A stretch of DNA of 44,769 bases from Gemmataceae bacterium. GTDB taxonomy: Bacteria; Planctomycetota; Planctomycetia; Gemmatales; Gemmataceae. Position numbers and translations under genes: made by a program. The stretch lies in contig JAQGHQ010000091.1 of the NCBI GenBank assembly GCA_028288765.1, forward strand, positions 1 through 44,769, in the 5' to 3' direction. Below, piece by piece: positions 32,414 to 40,826 of the stretch. The notes under the pieces are model-generated. The model was not told the DNA's origin, made no database searches, and was given only the letters and a program-made list of their open reading frames with translations. The first letter of the stretch is position 1. Each line of letters begins with the position of its first letter.

Positions 32414-33196
32414 ATGACCGTGCCGTTCACCCCAATTGAACTGATGATCTGCTGTGCGGCCCGGGAGCTGGAGGACGGAAAAACCGTTGCGGTCGGGACG
32501 GGCCTGCCGTGCGCGGCGGCGATGCTCGCCCAGCGGCACTACGCCCCGAACCTGGTGATCCTGTTCGAGGCCGGCGGGGTCGCCCCCCAGCTGCCGACGA
32601 TGCCGGTCAGCGTCGGCGACAGCACCACCTTCCACCGGGCGGTGATGGCGACCAGTATGGCGGACGTGATGCAGTTCTGCCAGCGGGGGATGGTCGACTA
32701 CACGTTCCTGAGCGGCGCGCAGATCGACCCGTACGGGAACCTGAACTCGACGCTGATCGGCGGGGACTACAAGAAGCCGAAAGTGCGGCTGCCGGGGAGC
32801 GGCGGGGCGAACGACCTGGCGAGCTTCTGCTGGCGGACGCTGATCGTGATGAAGCACGACGCGAAGAAGTTCGTGGAGAAGCTCGACTTCCTGACGACCC
32901 CGGGGTACCTGACCGGCCCGGGGGCGCGGGAGGCGGCGGGGTTACCGGCGAACACGGGCCCGTCCCGGGTGATCACGGACCTGTGTGTGCTCGACTTCGC
33001 CCCGGACACGAAGCGAATGCGAGTGCGGAGCCTCCACCCGGGGAGGACGCTGGATCAGGTGCGGGCGGCAACGGGGTTCGAGCTGACGGCGCTCGACCCG
33101 GTCGGCGCGACCGCCGAGCCGACCGAGCGGGAGCTGGAGATCTTGCGGTGCGAGGTCGACCCGGGGCGGTACATCCTGGGGCGGGCGGTATCCTGA
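32414..33196 (+). CDS. CoA-transferase beta-subunit-like protein
   Basis: A 260-residue protein of CoA-transferase family I, beta-type (glutaconate CoA-transferase B / IpdB wording): GLPCAAAMLAQ, LFEAGGVAP with a candidate catalytic Glu at E52, TFLSGAQIDPYGNLNST, GSGGANDLA, and a C-terminal TGFEL. These enzymes normally work as alpha-beta pairs encoded side by side. No alpha subunit is adjacent: the upstream gene is the desaturase on the other strand and downstream is an unrelated cassette. The partner may be elsewhere. The substrate cannot be assigned. Confidence 0.82.
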   Translation: MTVPFTPIELMICCAARELEDGKTVAVGTGLPCAAAMLAQRHYAPNLVILFEAGGVAPQLPTMPVSVGDSTTFHRAVMATSMADVMQFCQRGMVDYTFLSGAQIDPYGNLNSTLIGGDYKKPKVRLPGSGGANDLASFCWRTLIVMKHDAKKFVEKLDFLTTPGYLTGPGAREAAGLPANTGPSRVITDLCVLDFAPDTKRMRVRSLHPGRTLDQVRAATGFELTALDPVGATAEPTERELEILRCEVDPGRYILGRAVS

Positions 33197-33281
33197 CACT
33201 CACGCCGCCGGCGCGGACCAGCCGCGGTGTGTCGTCGCCCGGACTCGGGACGATCCCCCGAGCAGGGCATGCTCGTCGATC

Positions 33282-33320
33282 GTATCGGTATCGTACCCGA
33301 CGGCGGGCGTGATACGATAC
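33282..33320. promoter_or_regulatory. Possible operator: GTATCG inverted repeat
   Basis: GTATCGGTATCGTAC (33282-33296) and GATACGATAC (33311-33320) form an imperfect inverted repeat about 33 nt before the start of the gene at 33353. A regulator site or a local hairpin are both possible. Confidence 0.3.
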
Positions 33321-33352
33321 CCTCAGTCAACGCCCCGAACCCGGGTGCCGCC

Positions 33353-33664
33353 ATGACCGAAACCGACCCGACGACCGAGCCCGAACTCACCACCGAAGAG
33401 TACATCTCCCAACTGCGGGAACTGGAGGCCCAGCTCCCCCCGCCGACCTGGGATGAGGTGATGCCCGAGTGGAAATGGCTCCACGAGGGGATGGCGAATG
33501 GTACCTTCGATCCAGAATACAAGTACGGCGGGCTGTGCGTCGCGATCTACAACCAGCAGGTCGTCGGGACCGATACGAATCGGTTGCGGCTCCGGTTGAA
33601 CAAGGCCCGTGAGCTCGGGGTACACCCCGAGCGCCTTGTAATCACCGACTTCTACCCTGCCTGA
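33353..33664 (+). CDS. Small hypothetical protein, DUF5678-like C-terminus
   Basis: A 103-residue protein. The N-terminal 45 residues are acidic and helical. The C-terminal part (YGGLCVAIYNQQVVGTDTNR, then a helix and HPERLVITDFYP) has the strand-turn-strand-helix-strand rhythm of small DUF5678-like units, which read roughly as own-value/identifier modules of unknown role. It is followed after 21 nt by an aspartyl-protease-like gene; similar pairings of such small proteins with pepsin/retropepsin-like proteins occur in other bacteria, to my knowledge. Family assignment is tentative. Confidence 0.6.
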   Translation: MTETDPTTEPELTTEEYISQLRELEAQLPPPTWDEVMPEWKWLHEGMANGTFDPEYKYGGLCVAIYNQQVVGTDTNRLRLRLNKARELGVHPERLVITDFYPA

Positions 33665-33685
33665 TCGTCGGCCGGAGCATCGCCC

Positions 33686-34201
33686 GTGTCCACCCTCCGG
33701 CTCTCGGTTCACTCGACCGGCCCGGTTTTGGCTATCACACCGCCGGGACGCGGACGAGTGGATGTCTACCGACCACAGTTCCGGAGCCTACTCCGGCTTC
33801 CGAATACGTTGCTCCCTCGGGACGTGGTCATTGATACCGGAGCACCGCTGATTTGCTTCCCGGAAGACCTTTGGAAGCCGTTCCAGGTCGGGATCGACTT
33901 CGAGTGGCTCCCGTTTCCGCGGGGCGTGGTGCCGCCGGTCGGGCGGATGGCCGGGTGGCAATACCCGTTCCGGATGGCCCACTTCCTGCTCCCGGTCACC
34001 TTGATGGACTACGCGAATGCGGTTGATCGGCCGGACGTGATCGCTGCGTTCGCCACCGGGAACCCACCCCAACCGCCAAACAGCAAGGGACTCCCGCCTA
34101 TTATCGTCGGGCTCTGGGGCGGGCTACTCGAAGGCAGCCGGCTCGCCATCGGCCGCGACCCGACGACCGGTCAGGTGACCGGGGAGCTCGAGTTCCCCTG
34201 A
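33686..34201 (+). CDS. Aspartyl-protease-like protein (retropepsin-type)
   Basis: A 171-residue protein with one aspartyl protease signature, VIDTGAPLICFPEDLW (D50-T-G-A), preceded by hydrophobic strands as in clan AA retropepsin-like proteins, and a later VGLWGGLLEG stretch near the C-terminus that may correspond to the second conserved glycine segment. It would act as a dimer if active. GTG start at 33686 with GGAG 9 nt upstream. It forms a two-gene unit with the preceding small gene. The last 31 bases overlap the convergent MFS gene. Confidence 0.7.
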   Translation: MSTLRLSVHSTGPVLAITPPGRGRVDVYRPQFRSLLRLPNTLLPRDVVIDTGAPLICFPEDLWKPFQVGIDFEWLPFPRGVVPPVGRMAGWQYPFRMAHFLLPVTLMDYANAVDRPDVIAAFATGNPPQPPNSKGLPPIIVGLWGGLLEGSRLAIGRDPTTGQVTGELEFP

Positions 34202-35514
34202 CCGGCTGGCCGCGGCCAGAACCACCCGGCCGCCGCCGCGACGAGCGGGACACACCCGACCGCAACGAACAACTCCGCGTACTTCCCCGGCCCGGCCAGC
34301 GATCCTGCCAGTTTCGTTACCCCCGAGATCACCAGCCAGGAGACACACCCGCACACGCCCAGGATCTTCGCCGTGTGGTGTGGGACGATGTCCTGGGCGA
34401 GCGAGAAGAAGATCGCGAACCCGCCCATCGACGCCGACGCCACCACGAAGAACAGCGCGAACTTCGTCCACAGCGACTCCACCGGCCAGTACGCCGCCGG
34501 GACCGTCGCCAGACACACCACTCCCGCCACCCCCGTCATCACCAGCTGTCGCGACCGCTCGACGCTGAACCCGGACCGGGCCAGCGCCCGCGTCGTCCAC
34601 CCGCTCACCATGCTCCCCAGGTCGGCGGCGATGAAGAACCCGGCGAGCACCAGCTGTTCGTCCCGGGCCGACACCCGCAGGTCTTCCGTCAAGTACCGCG
34701 GGAACCACTGGTTGTAGAAGTGCCAGCACAGGTTCACGCACACGCCCGTGGCGAGACAGATCCAGAACAGCGGGCGCCCGAAGACAGAAAGGAACGGGGT
34801 GCGGGGGAGCTCCTCCCGCGAGTCCACTTCGTCGGGAGACGGAGAGTCCCATTCGTCCGCGTCCACGGTCGGCAGCGCGTCGATCTCCCGGCCCCGGTCG
34901 CCACCCGTACACAGCGCCCACAACACCACCCACGCCGCCCCGACGGCCCCGACCACGACGAACAGGGCCCGCCACCCGTAGCCCGTCTCCGTGTTCACGA
35001 ACAGGAGCACGAGGAACGGCGTCGCCACCGCCCCGATCGACGCCCCGCTGTGGAAGATCCCGTTCGCCAGCCCCCGGCTCTCCCGCGGGATCACCCGGCG
35101 GACGCACGCCACCGCGCACGGCCAGTTGAACGCCTCCCCGATCCCGAGCGCCACCCGGCAGGCGATCAGCCCGCCCACCGCGCCCGCCGGGACGAACCCG
35201 GTCAGCACCCCGGCCGCGCTCCAGACCGTGATCGCCCCCAGGTACAGCCACCGCAGGCTGAACCGGTCGATCAGGAACCCGGCGACGACCTGGAACAGGG
35301 CGAACGACAACCCGAACGCGAACTGGATGTCGGCGTACACCGCGTTCTGTTTGTCGGGGTCCGGCTCGAACTCGGCCAGCAGGTACCGCTGGGTGTTGTT
35401 CAGGGCGAGCCGGTCCGTGTAGGCGAGCATGGTGGCCAGGAACAGCAGCCAGACCACGCCCCACCGCCACGCGGCGATCGGGCTGGATGGGGCGGGCGGG
35501 ACGGACAACGACAT
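34171..35514 (-). CDS. MFS transporter, anion:cation symporter type
   Basis: A 447-residue major facilitator protein with about twelve hydrophobic segments. The family A motif between helices 2 and 3 reads GFLIDRFSLRW, and the pattern AYTDRLALN in helix 1, RVALGIGEAFNWP and RGLANGIFHSGASIGAV match the hexuronate/organic-anion branch (ExuT/GudP type). A central acidic loop (about 205-245) separates the two halves. The substrate is probably a sugar acid or other organic anion, by family only. No catabolic genes adjacent. It ends convergently, overlapping the preceding gene by 31 bases. Confidence 0.85.
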   Translation of the reverse strand: MSLSVPPAPSSPIAAWRWGVVWLLFLATMLAYTDRLALNNTQRYLLAEFEPDPDKQNAVYADIQFAFGLSFALFQVVAGFLIDRFSLRWLYLGAITVWSAAGVLTGFVPAGAVGGLIACRVALGIGEAFNWPCAVACVRRVIPRESRGLANGIFHSGASIGAVATPFLVLLFVNTETGYGWRALFVVVGAVGAAWVVLWALCTGGDRGREIDALPTVDADEWDSPSPDEVDSREELPRTPFLSVFGRPLFWICLATGVCVNLCWHFYNQWFPRYLTEDLRVSARDEQLVLAGFFIAADLGSMVSGWTTRALARSGFSVERSRQLVMTGVAGVVCLATVPAAYWPVESLWTKFALFFVVASASMGGFAIFFSLAQDIVPHHTAKILGVCGCVSWLVISGVTKLAGSLAGPGKYAELFVAVGCVPLVAAAAGWFWPRPAGQGNSSSPVT

Positions 35515-35609
35515 GACGGCTCGGGGTGGGAGGAGGGTGGGGTGATGCTACCCGGGGCGCGGCAGGCGGGCAAGCGACCGGGGCGCCCGGAAATAATTCG
35601 CCCGGTGTC

Positions 35610-35638
35610 TTGACAACGATGCACCGCTCGATTATTGA
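35610..35638 (+). promoter_or_regulatory. Candidate sigma-70-type promoter
   Basis: TTGACA (35610-35615), a 17-base spacer, then TATTGA (35633-35638), upstream of the DUF1559 gene. The implied leader is about 165 nt. Confidence 0.4.
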
Positions 35639-35811
35639 CGAACTGTCTTGTTACCTCGTGCCGGGCGGTTCGCACCCGACTCGCGTTCGTCGTCCTACTT
35701 TCCCTTTCCGCCTCCAGCCCGGCAACCGTCGTGGGGTTCGTACGGTTTCACGCCCGGTCATGCGCACCGCCCGCGCGACCGGCCCACGTCAACCGCGGCG
35801 GGAGGTGCTCA

Positions 35812-36696
35812 ATGACGCAGTCCGCTCTCCCCGGACGCACCGCCCGGCCTCGTGCGGGAGGGGCCTTCACGTTCATTGAGTTCCTCGTCGTCGTTGCCAT
35901 CCTCGTGGTCCTGATCGGGCTGCTCTTGCCCGCCGTCCAAAAGATCCGCGAGGCCGCCGCCCGGACCCGGTGTACGAACCACCTGAAGCAGATGGCGGTC
36001 GCGTTTCACACCTACCACGACGTCCGCGGGAGGCTCCCGCCCGGGGGGAGCCACTCCCCGCCGGCCGCCGCGGCCTGTACCGACCCGGACTGCCGACAGG
36101 CGGAGTGGAGCTGGGCGTACCACATCCTCCCGCACCTCGAACACGGGGCGGCGTACCGGGCTCCCGACCCGGCGGCCGTCCAGGCGGCCGTGATCCCGGT
36201 CTACTACTGCCCCACCCGCCGGCCCGCCCAGCTCTACAACGGCCGGGCGATGATCGACTACGCCGGGAACGCCGGGACACAGCCCGAAGGCCAGAACGGC
36301 GTGGTGATGCGGACCACCCAGGGCCAGATCACCCTGGCCGACATCACCGACGGCACGAGTAACACGGTCCTGCTCGGCGAGAAACGGGTCAACGTGACCG
36401 GGTTCGGACTGACCGGGGGCGACCACGAGGGGTACGTCACCCCCGGGTGGAACGCGGACCACTACGAGGTCTACCGGCTCGGCTCCCAGGGCCCCGACCC
36501 CGATACGAACCTGGGCGCCGACGCCATCGCGTACCCCGCCTTCGGCTCGTCCCACCCGGGCGTGTTCAACGCGGTGTTCGCCGACGGGGCCGCCCGGACG
36601 GTCCGGTACTCTGTCAACCCCGCCACCTGGAGGCGGGCGTGCGTCCGGAACGACTGCCAGCTCCCCCTTCAGAACGGCCCGGAGCTCCGGGAGTGA
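35812..36696 (+). CDS. DUF1559 prepilin-like protein
   Basis: A 294-residue protein of the large planctomycete DUF1559 family. It begins with a type IV prepilin-like signal: a basic leader (ARPRAGG), FTFIEFLVV, a hydrophobic helix and LLLPAVQKIREAAARTRCTN. The C-terminal domain has the usual HPGVFNAVFADGAART segment. These proteins are thought to be pseudopilin-like and exported; their role is unknown, and genomes of this group carry dozens. The start is the ATG at 35812 with GGAGG 7 nt upstream. The substitution FEF for the usual LIELL around the cleavage site is mild. Confidence 0.9.
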   Translation: MTQSALPGRTARPRAGGAFTFIEFLVVVAILVVLIGLLLPAVQKIREAAARTRCTNHLKQMAVAFHTYHDVRGRLPPGGSHSPPAAAACTDPDCRQAEWSWAYHILPHLEHGAAYRAPDPAAVQAAVIPVYYCPTRRPAQLYNGRAMIDYAGNAGTQPEGQNGVVMRTTQGQITLADITDGTSNTVLLGEKRVNVTGFGLTGGDHEGYVTPGWNADHYEVYRLGSQGPDPDTNLGADAIAYPAFGSSHPGVFNAVFADGAARTVRYSVNPATWRRACVRNDCQLPLQNGPELRE

Positions 36697-36781
36697 CGGC
36701 GTCCGCACGGCCCACGTTCGGGTGACCTCGCCGGCTCCACGGGTTATGATCCGTGTGGTCGCGCGCTTTTAATCGGGCGTA

Positions 36782-36810
36782 ACCGGTCGGGCTCGCGAGC
36801 CCGGCCCGGA
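36782..36810. repeat. GCTCGCGAGC palindrome, copy A
   Basis: ACCGGTCGGGCTCGCGAGCC followed by CGGCCCGGA: a near-perfect palindrome centred on TCGCGA. A related palindrome is at 37572-37597. Confidence 0.55.
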
Positions 36811-37023
36811 GCTCCCGGTTTCAACGTCCAGCTCGTCTTCGGACCCGCACGTCGCCCGGATACACTGGAGGCAGTCCGGCGGACGTGGGTCCCGATCCTG
36901 AACTCCGGCGTGGCGGTCGGCCACGCCCGGGGTCGTGGTACGCGCCCCCGGGTTGGGAGGCTAGACCGAGTGGCCGGGTGGACTCCGATCAGGGGGGAGA
37001 GTTGGGCCGGCGGTCGGGGGAGC

Positions 37024-37500
37024 GATTTTGCCGAACGAACCCAATCGACACGCTTCCTTCACACCTCGGGCCGAGCCGACCCCCTCGGGCCGGGTCGGTT
37101 TTGCGGAACGAACCCAATCCGCATCGGTCCTCCCCGGGTGGGGCCGACCGCCGGAGCGGTCGGGAGATTGGTTTTGCAGAACGAAGCCAATCCGGGGAGC
37201 GGTCCCCACCCGGTGGGAGGTCGGTTTTGCGGAACGAACCCAATCGTCATCACCCGCTCAGGCTCCCCGCCGGATTGCCAGCCAGGTCCCGACGGGGAGG
37301 TCACATCGGCCTCTATTGTCTTGGGGCTGCCAAATCCTGCCATTCCCTGCCACCCGCGGCCACCACCCGGGCTCCCCCCGGTCCGCCGGCCGATTCTGCC
37401 GAACGAACCCAATTCCCGGGGACGTTCTGCCTCGTGTCGGGGCAACCGGCCAACGCCCGCCCGCCTGGCCGGGGGTCGATTCTGCCGAACGAACCCAATT
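37024..37500 (+). repeat. Array of six direct 23-bp repeats
   Basis: The unit is GRTTYTGCSGAACGAACCCA followed by ATY. Copies start at 37024, 37097, 37170, 37223, 37392 and 37478, all in the same orientation. Start-to-start spacing is 73, 73, 53, 169 and 86 bases. Copies 1-4 have TTTTGC, copies 5-6 have TTCTGC; copy 3 has two changes (CAGAACGAAGCC). The intervening DNA is GC-rich and partly palindromic. In one frame each copy reads FCRTNPI or FCGTNPI, but I regard it as non-coding. Confidence 0.8.
37326..37353. repeat. CTGCCA repeat cluster, copy C
   Basis: GGCTGCCAAATCCTGCCATT followed by CCCTGCCA; same orientation and almost the same sequence as 4691-4720, 32.6 kb away. It interrupts the 23-bp repeat array between copies 4 and 5. 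Confidence 0.65.
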
Positions 37501-37571
37501 CGGGCGGGCGGAGCCAGTCCGCGGACGGGAGTGCCGTCACCGGTCTGGCGACCGGTGCCACCAGAGAAGAG

Positions 37572-37597
37572 CCCGGTCGCTCGCGAGCCCGACCGGG
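37572..37597. repeat. GCTCGCGAGC palindrome, copy B
   Basis: CCCGGTCGCTCGCGAGCCCG followed by ACCGGG: palindrome with outer CCCGGTCG / CGACCGGG arms, related to 36782-36810. Confidence 0.55.
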
Positions 37598-37766
37598 TAC
37601 GACCTATATCAAAACCGGGAGCGGCCACCAGACGGCTCGAAGCAGACCACCGCGCCGGGAAGTGTCCGGGCCGGCGACAGCGAGAGTCCGGTTTCTTTTG
37701 TGGCTTTTGTGCCCGCTCGTGACCATGATGATCCTTCCTGCCTTCCTCTCCGCCGGAGTCACATCC

Positions 37767-39062
37767 ATGCATCGATTGTTGGTCCCCGCTGCGCTCGTTT
37801 TCGTACTGACCTTTTCCCTCTCGCCCCCCGGCGGGGTCTCCGCGCGCCCGGCTCCGGCCGGGCCGGGGAGCGCGGACTGGTCCCAGTTCCGCGGCCCGAC
37901 CGGACAGGGGCACGCGGAGGGCAAGAACCTGCCGACCGAGTGGGGACCGGACAAGAACGTCGCGTGGCGGACGGAGCTGCCCGGGGCCGGGTGGTCGTCG
38001 CCGGTCGTCGCCGCCGGCAAGATCTACCTGACCGCGGCGGTCCCGCAGGGCGACGGGCCGAAGCCCGACCAGTCGCTCCGGGCGCTGCGCCTGGACGGCA
38101 AGACCGGGAGCATCGACTGGAACAAGGAGGTGTTCCGGCAGGACGGGAAGACCGCCCCGAACATTCACTCGAAGAACAGCCACGCCAGCCCGACGCCGGT
38201 AGTCGAGGGGGACAAGGTGTACGTCCACTTCGGCCACATGGGGACCGCCTGCCTCGGCGCGAAGGACGGATCGGCGGTGTGGTCGAGCCAGGCCCTGAAA
38301 TACTCCCCGGTCCACGGAAACGGTGGGTCGCCGATCCTCGTGGGCGACAAGCTCATTTTCAGCATCGACGGGACGGACAAGCAGGCGGTGGTCGCCCTCG
38401 ACAAGAAGAGCGGAAAGGTGCTCTGGCAGACCCCGCGGAATGCCAAGCCGACCAAGGCGTTCTCATTCGGCACCCCGCTCCTGATCACGGTGAACGGCCA
38501 GGATCAGCTGGTGTCCCAGGGGAGCGACGTGGTGATGGCGCTCGAGCCGAAGACGGGCAAGGAAATCTGGCGGGTGCGGTACACCGGCTATTCGATTGTC
38601 CCGCGGCCGGTGTACGGGAACGGGGTGGTGTACCTGAGCACCGGGTACGACAACCCGGTGCTGTACGCGATCCGGGCGGACGGCAAGGGAGACGTGACCG
38701 ATACGCACGTCGCGTGGACGGCGAAGAAGGGCGCCCCGCGGAACGCTTCCCCGCTCCTGATCGGCGACGCCCTGTACGTCGTGTCCGATAGCGGGGTGCT
38801 GACCTGCTTCGACGCGGCGACCGGGTCAGAGCGGTGGGGCGAGGGACTGGGCGGGGCGTATTCGGCCTCACCGGTGTTCGCGGGCGGGCGGGTCTACCTG
38901 CTCTCCGAGGACGGGACCGGCACGGTGTTCAACCCCGGGTCGAGCTACGACCAGGTGGCCAAGAACAAGCTCGGTGAGCGGGCCCTGGCCAGCTGCGCGG
39001 TCGACGGCGACGCCCTGCTCCTCCGCACCGCCAAGGCCCTGTATCGGATCGAGAAGAAATGA
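37767..39062 (+). CDS. PQQ-like beta-propeller protein, exported (second)
   Basis: A 431-residue protein with a signal peptide (1-27, LLVPAALVFVLTFSLSPPGG) and the opening DWSQFRGPTGQGHAEGKNLP, typical of planctomycete PQQ-like propeller proteins. Blade repeats follow (VVAAGKIYLTAAV, LDGKTGSIDWNK, VVALDKKSGKVLW, LEPKTGKEIWRVR, FDAATGSERW). Probably a periplasmic propeller with structural or ligand-binding role. The start is the ATG at 37767: the frame is open 880 bases further up, but that part runs through repeats in all three frames. Same domain family as 20687-21946. Ends convergently with the DCC gene. Confidence 0.85.
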   Translation: MHRLLVPAALVFVLTFSLSPPGGVSARPAPAGPGSADWSQFRGPTGQGHAEGKNLPTEWGPDKNVAWRTELPGAGWSSPVVAAGKIYLTAAVPQGDGPKPDQSLRALRLDGKTGSIDWNKEVFRQDGKTAPNIHSKNSHASPTPVVEGDKVYVHFGHMGTACLGAKDGSAVWSSQALKYSPVHGNGGSPILVGDKLIFSIDGTDKQAVVALDKKSGKVLWQTPRNAKPTKAFSFGTPLLITVNGQDQLVSQGSDVVMALEPKTGKEIWRVRYTGYSIVPRPVYGNGVVYLSTGYDNPVLYAIRADGKGDVTDTHVAWTAKKGAPRNASPLLIGDALYVVSDSGVLTCFDAATGSERWGEGLGGAYSASPVFAGGRVYLLSEDGTGTVFNPGSSYDQVAKNKLGERALASCAVDGDALLLRTAKALYRIEKK

Positions 39063-39167
39063 CCGAAAGCTTGGAGACAGCAGTGGTTATGTCGCTGGAA
39101 CTAAAGCCCTGCCACTCCGAGTAACGTCTCTCAGAGACGAACCTGCTGAGCCTGTCGCATCGGGTGG

Positions 39168-39193
39168 CATGTCCACCGCTTTGGGTGGACATG
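39168..39193. repeat. CATGTCCACC inverted repeat
   Basis: CATGTCCACC, loop GCTTTG, GGTGGACATG: a perfect 10-bp stem. A partial copy (CATGTCCACGCAAAGCGGAC) follows at 39248-39267. Both lie in the 254-base gap between the convergent PQQ and DCC genes; the first may end transcription. Confidence 0.6.
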
Positions 39194-39316
39194 GGTATTT
39201 CTCGTCGGGCGGAGAATTCATCCCGATCGGGTCTTCGTTGTACCCGCATGTCCACGCAAAGCGGACAGATGACACCCAGCCGCGTGGGTCTTCACACGGG
39301 GAAACGCCCTTGCAGA

Positions 39317-39790
39317 TCACGACACGGTCGGCCCTTTTTCTCTCGCCGAGGAGGCGTTCGGCCGGGCCTGGGAAAGCCCTGGTATGGCGCACACCCCGTC
39401 CTTGCACGGGACCAGCTTGAACCGGTTGCGGGCGACCCACCGGTACAGCTTGTTCCCGAGCCACGGGACGCCGGGAATGTACAGTAGCGGGGCGACGGCC
39501 CACCCGAGCGGCAGTTGCCACGCCAGCCGGCGCATCGCCCGGTAGCCGGCGTGGGCGTGCGCGCGGTCGGGCGTGATAACGTGCATTTCGTCGAGCAGCT
39601 TCCACGGGTCGAGTGGGTCGCCGCACGGCGGCAGATGAGCCACGTCGCGGGCGTCCTGGTAGTGCAACCGCCCGAGCCAGTCGAGCCGGGTGAGGATACG
39701 AACCCCGCGCTGACAGAACGCGCATAACCCGTCGTACAGGACGATCGTCTTGCCGGGGGTGGGGTCGTGGGTGGCGGGCGGTGCGGTCAT
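39317..39790 (-). CDS. DCC-family thiol-disulfide oxidoreductase (DUF393)
   Basis: A 157-residue protein of the DCC family, named after its conserved residues. The signature is YDGLCAFCQRGV, with D20, C23 and C26, giving a CxxC redox pair. The rest matches the family: RLDWLGRLHYQDARD, a GYRAMRRLAWQLPLGW stretch and a C-terminal LYRWVARNRFKL. Reaction and partner are unknown for the family. Start ATG at 39790. It diverges from panB. Confidence 0.88.
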   Translation of the reverse strand: MTAPPATHDPTPGKTIVLYDGLCAFCQRGVRILTRLDWLGRLHYQDARDVAHLPPCGDPLDPWKLLDEMHVITPDRAHAHAGYRAMRRLAWQLPLGWAVAPLLYIPGVPWLGNKLYRWVARNRFKLVPCKDGVCAIPGLSQARPNASSAREKGPTVS

Positions 39791-39812
39791 GACGGCGTGT
39801 CCGTGCGGGCGC

Positions 39813-39847
39813 GGAACGGATTCTCCCCGAGAACGGATTCTCCCCGA
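39813..39847. repeat. 17-bp tandem duplication
   Basis: GAACGGATTCTCCCCGA occurs twice back to back, at 39814-39830 and 39831-39847, in the divergent gap between the DCC gene and panB. Confidence 0.75.
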
Positions 39848-39996
39848 GAGAGATACCGCGAAAGAGAGGTCAATTCAACAGGGCTCGCGCGGCTAGAATG
39901 GGATGAACCGAACCCCCGCCCCCCTTCTCTTGAGGAAGGAGTTCTTTCCCATCCTCGTTTGGGGATTGTGTGGGGAGCGGTTCTCGCGAGGTTGCC

Positions 39997-40809
39997 ATGA
40001 GCTCCGCACCCCCACCCGTTCCCCGACCGATGACCGTGCCCGAATTCCGGGGCGCGAAGGCCCGGGCCGCGAAGCTGGCCGTGGTCACCGCCTACGACTA
40101 TACCTCGGCCCGGCTGGCGGACGAGGCCGGGGTTGACGCGGTGCTCGTCGGCGATTCGCTCGGGATGGTCGTGCAGGGTCACGCGACCTCGCTCCCGGTC
40201 ACGCTCCGCGACATCATCTACCACACCCGGTGCGTCATCCGCGGGGTGCGGCGGGCACTGGTCATCGCCGACCTCCCGTTCCTGACATATCAGGTGAGCC
40301 CACGGCAGGCCGTCCGTAGTGCCGGCCGGCTGATGAAGGAGGCGGGCGCGCACGCGGTGAAGCTGGAGGGCGGGACGCGGATGGCGGCCACGATCCGGGC
40401 GGTGGTGGCCGCCGGCATCCCGGTGATGGGGCACGTCGGGCTCACGCCGCAATCGGTGCATCTGTTCGGCGGATTCAAGGTACAGCGGGACGAGGCCCAG
40501 TTGCTCGCGGACGCAAAGGCGGTCGAGGAGGCGGGGGCGTTCGCGCTGGTGGTGGAGAGCGTTCCCGCGGACATCGGGGCGAAGGTATCGGCGGCGGTGG
40601 ACATCCCGACGGTCGGGATCGGGGCCGGGCCGGGGTGTGACGGTCAGGTGCTGGTGTTCCACGACATGCTGGGGCTGTTCACCGACTTCCGGCCGAAGTT
40701 CGTGAAGCGGTACGCCGACCTCGGGTCACAGATCCGCACGGCGGTCGAGACATACTGCCAGGAGGTCCGCGACGGCACCTTCCCGGGGCCGGAACACAGC
40801 TTCCGGTGA
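39997..40809 (+). CDS. panB: 3-methyl-2-oxobutanoate hydroxymethyltransferase
   Basis: PanB, a 270-residue TIM-barrel enzyme that transfers a hydroxymethyl group from methylene-tetrahydrofolate to 2-oxoisovalerate to give ketopantoate, the first committed step to pantothenate and CoA. Metal and active-site residues can be placed: D53 in VGDSLGMV, D92 in IADLPF, E124 in VKLEGG and E188 in VVESVP. GHVGLTPQSV and IGIGAGPGCDGQVLV-type wording is intact, and the length is normal. The ATG at 39997 was chosen because MTVPEF follows shortly after, the usual family start. No panC, panD or panE nearby. Transcribed apart from the DCC gene. Confidence 0.95.
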   Translation: MSSAPPPVPRPMTVPEFRGAKARAAKLAVVTAYDYTSARLADEAGVDAVLVGDSLGMVVQGHATSLPVTLRDIIYHTRCVIRGVRRALVIADLPFLTYQVSPRQAVRSAGRLMKEAGAHAVKLEGGTRMAATIRAVVAAGIPVMGHVGLTPQSVHLFGGFKVQRDEAQLLADAKAVEEAGAFALVVESVPADIGAKVSAAVDIPTVGIGAGPGCDGQVLVFHDMLGLFTDFRPKFVKRYADLGSQIRTAVETYCQEVRDGTFPGPEHSFR

Positions 40810-40826
40810 GAAGGAGGGGGGATGCT

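Larger units (their letters stand above)
36697..37766. other. Gene-free repeat field
   Basis: About 1.07 kb without a supportable gene, although a frame stays open into the PQQ gene. It holds two palindromes around GGGCTCGCGAGCCC (36782-36810, 37572-37597), six directly repeated 23-bp units (37024-37500), a CTGCCA cluster (37326-37353) and a CACCGGT palindrome (37538-37557). The PQQ-gene promoter should be in its last part. Confidence 0.7.

Noticed and set aside
34375..35613. Plus-strand open frame opposite the MFS gene
   Set aside because: Arg/Pro/His-rich shadow; the transporter on the minus strand has clear family motifs.
37024..37500. CRISPR array
   Set aside because: Spacing is irregular (73, 73, 53, 169, 86), the repeats are imperfect and no cas gene is present.
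36885..37766. 294-codon N-terminal extension of the second PQQ protein
   Set aside because: All three frames are open because of repeat DNA; the protein has a proper signal peptide starting at 37767.
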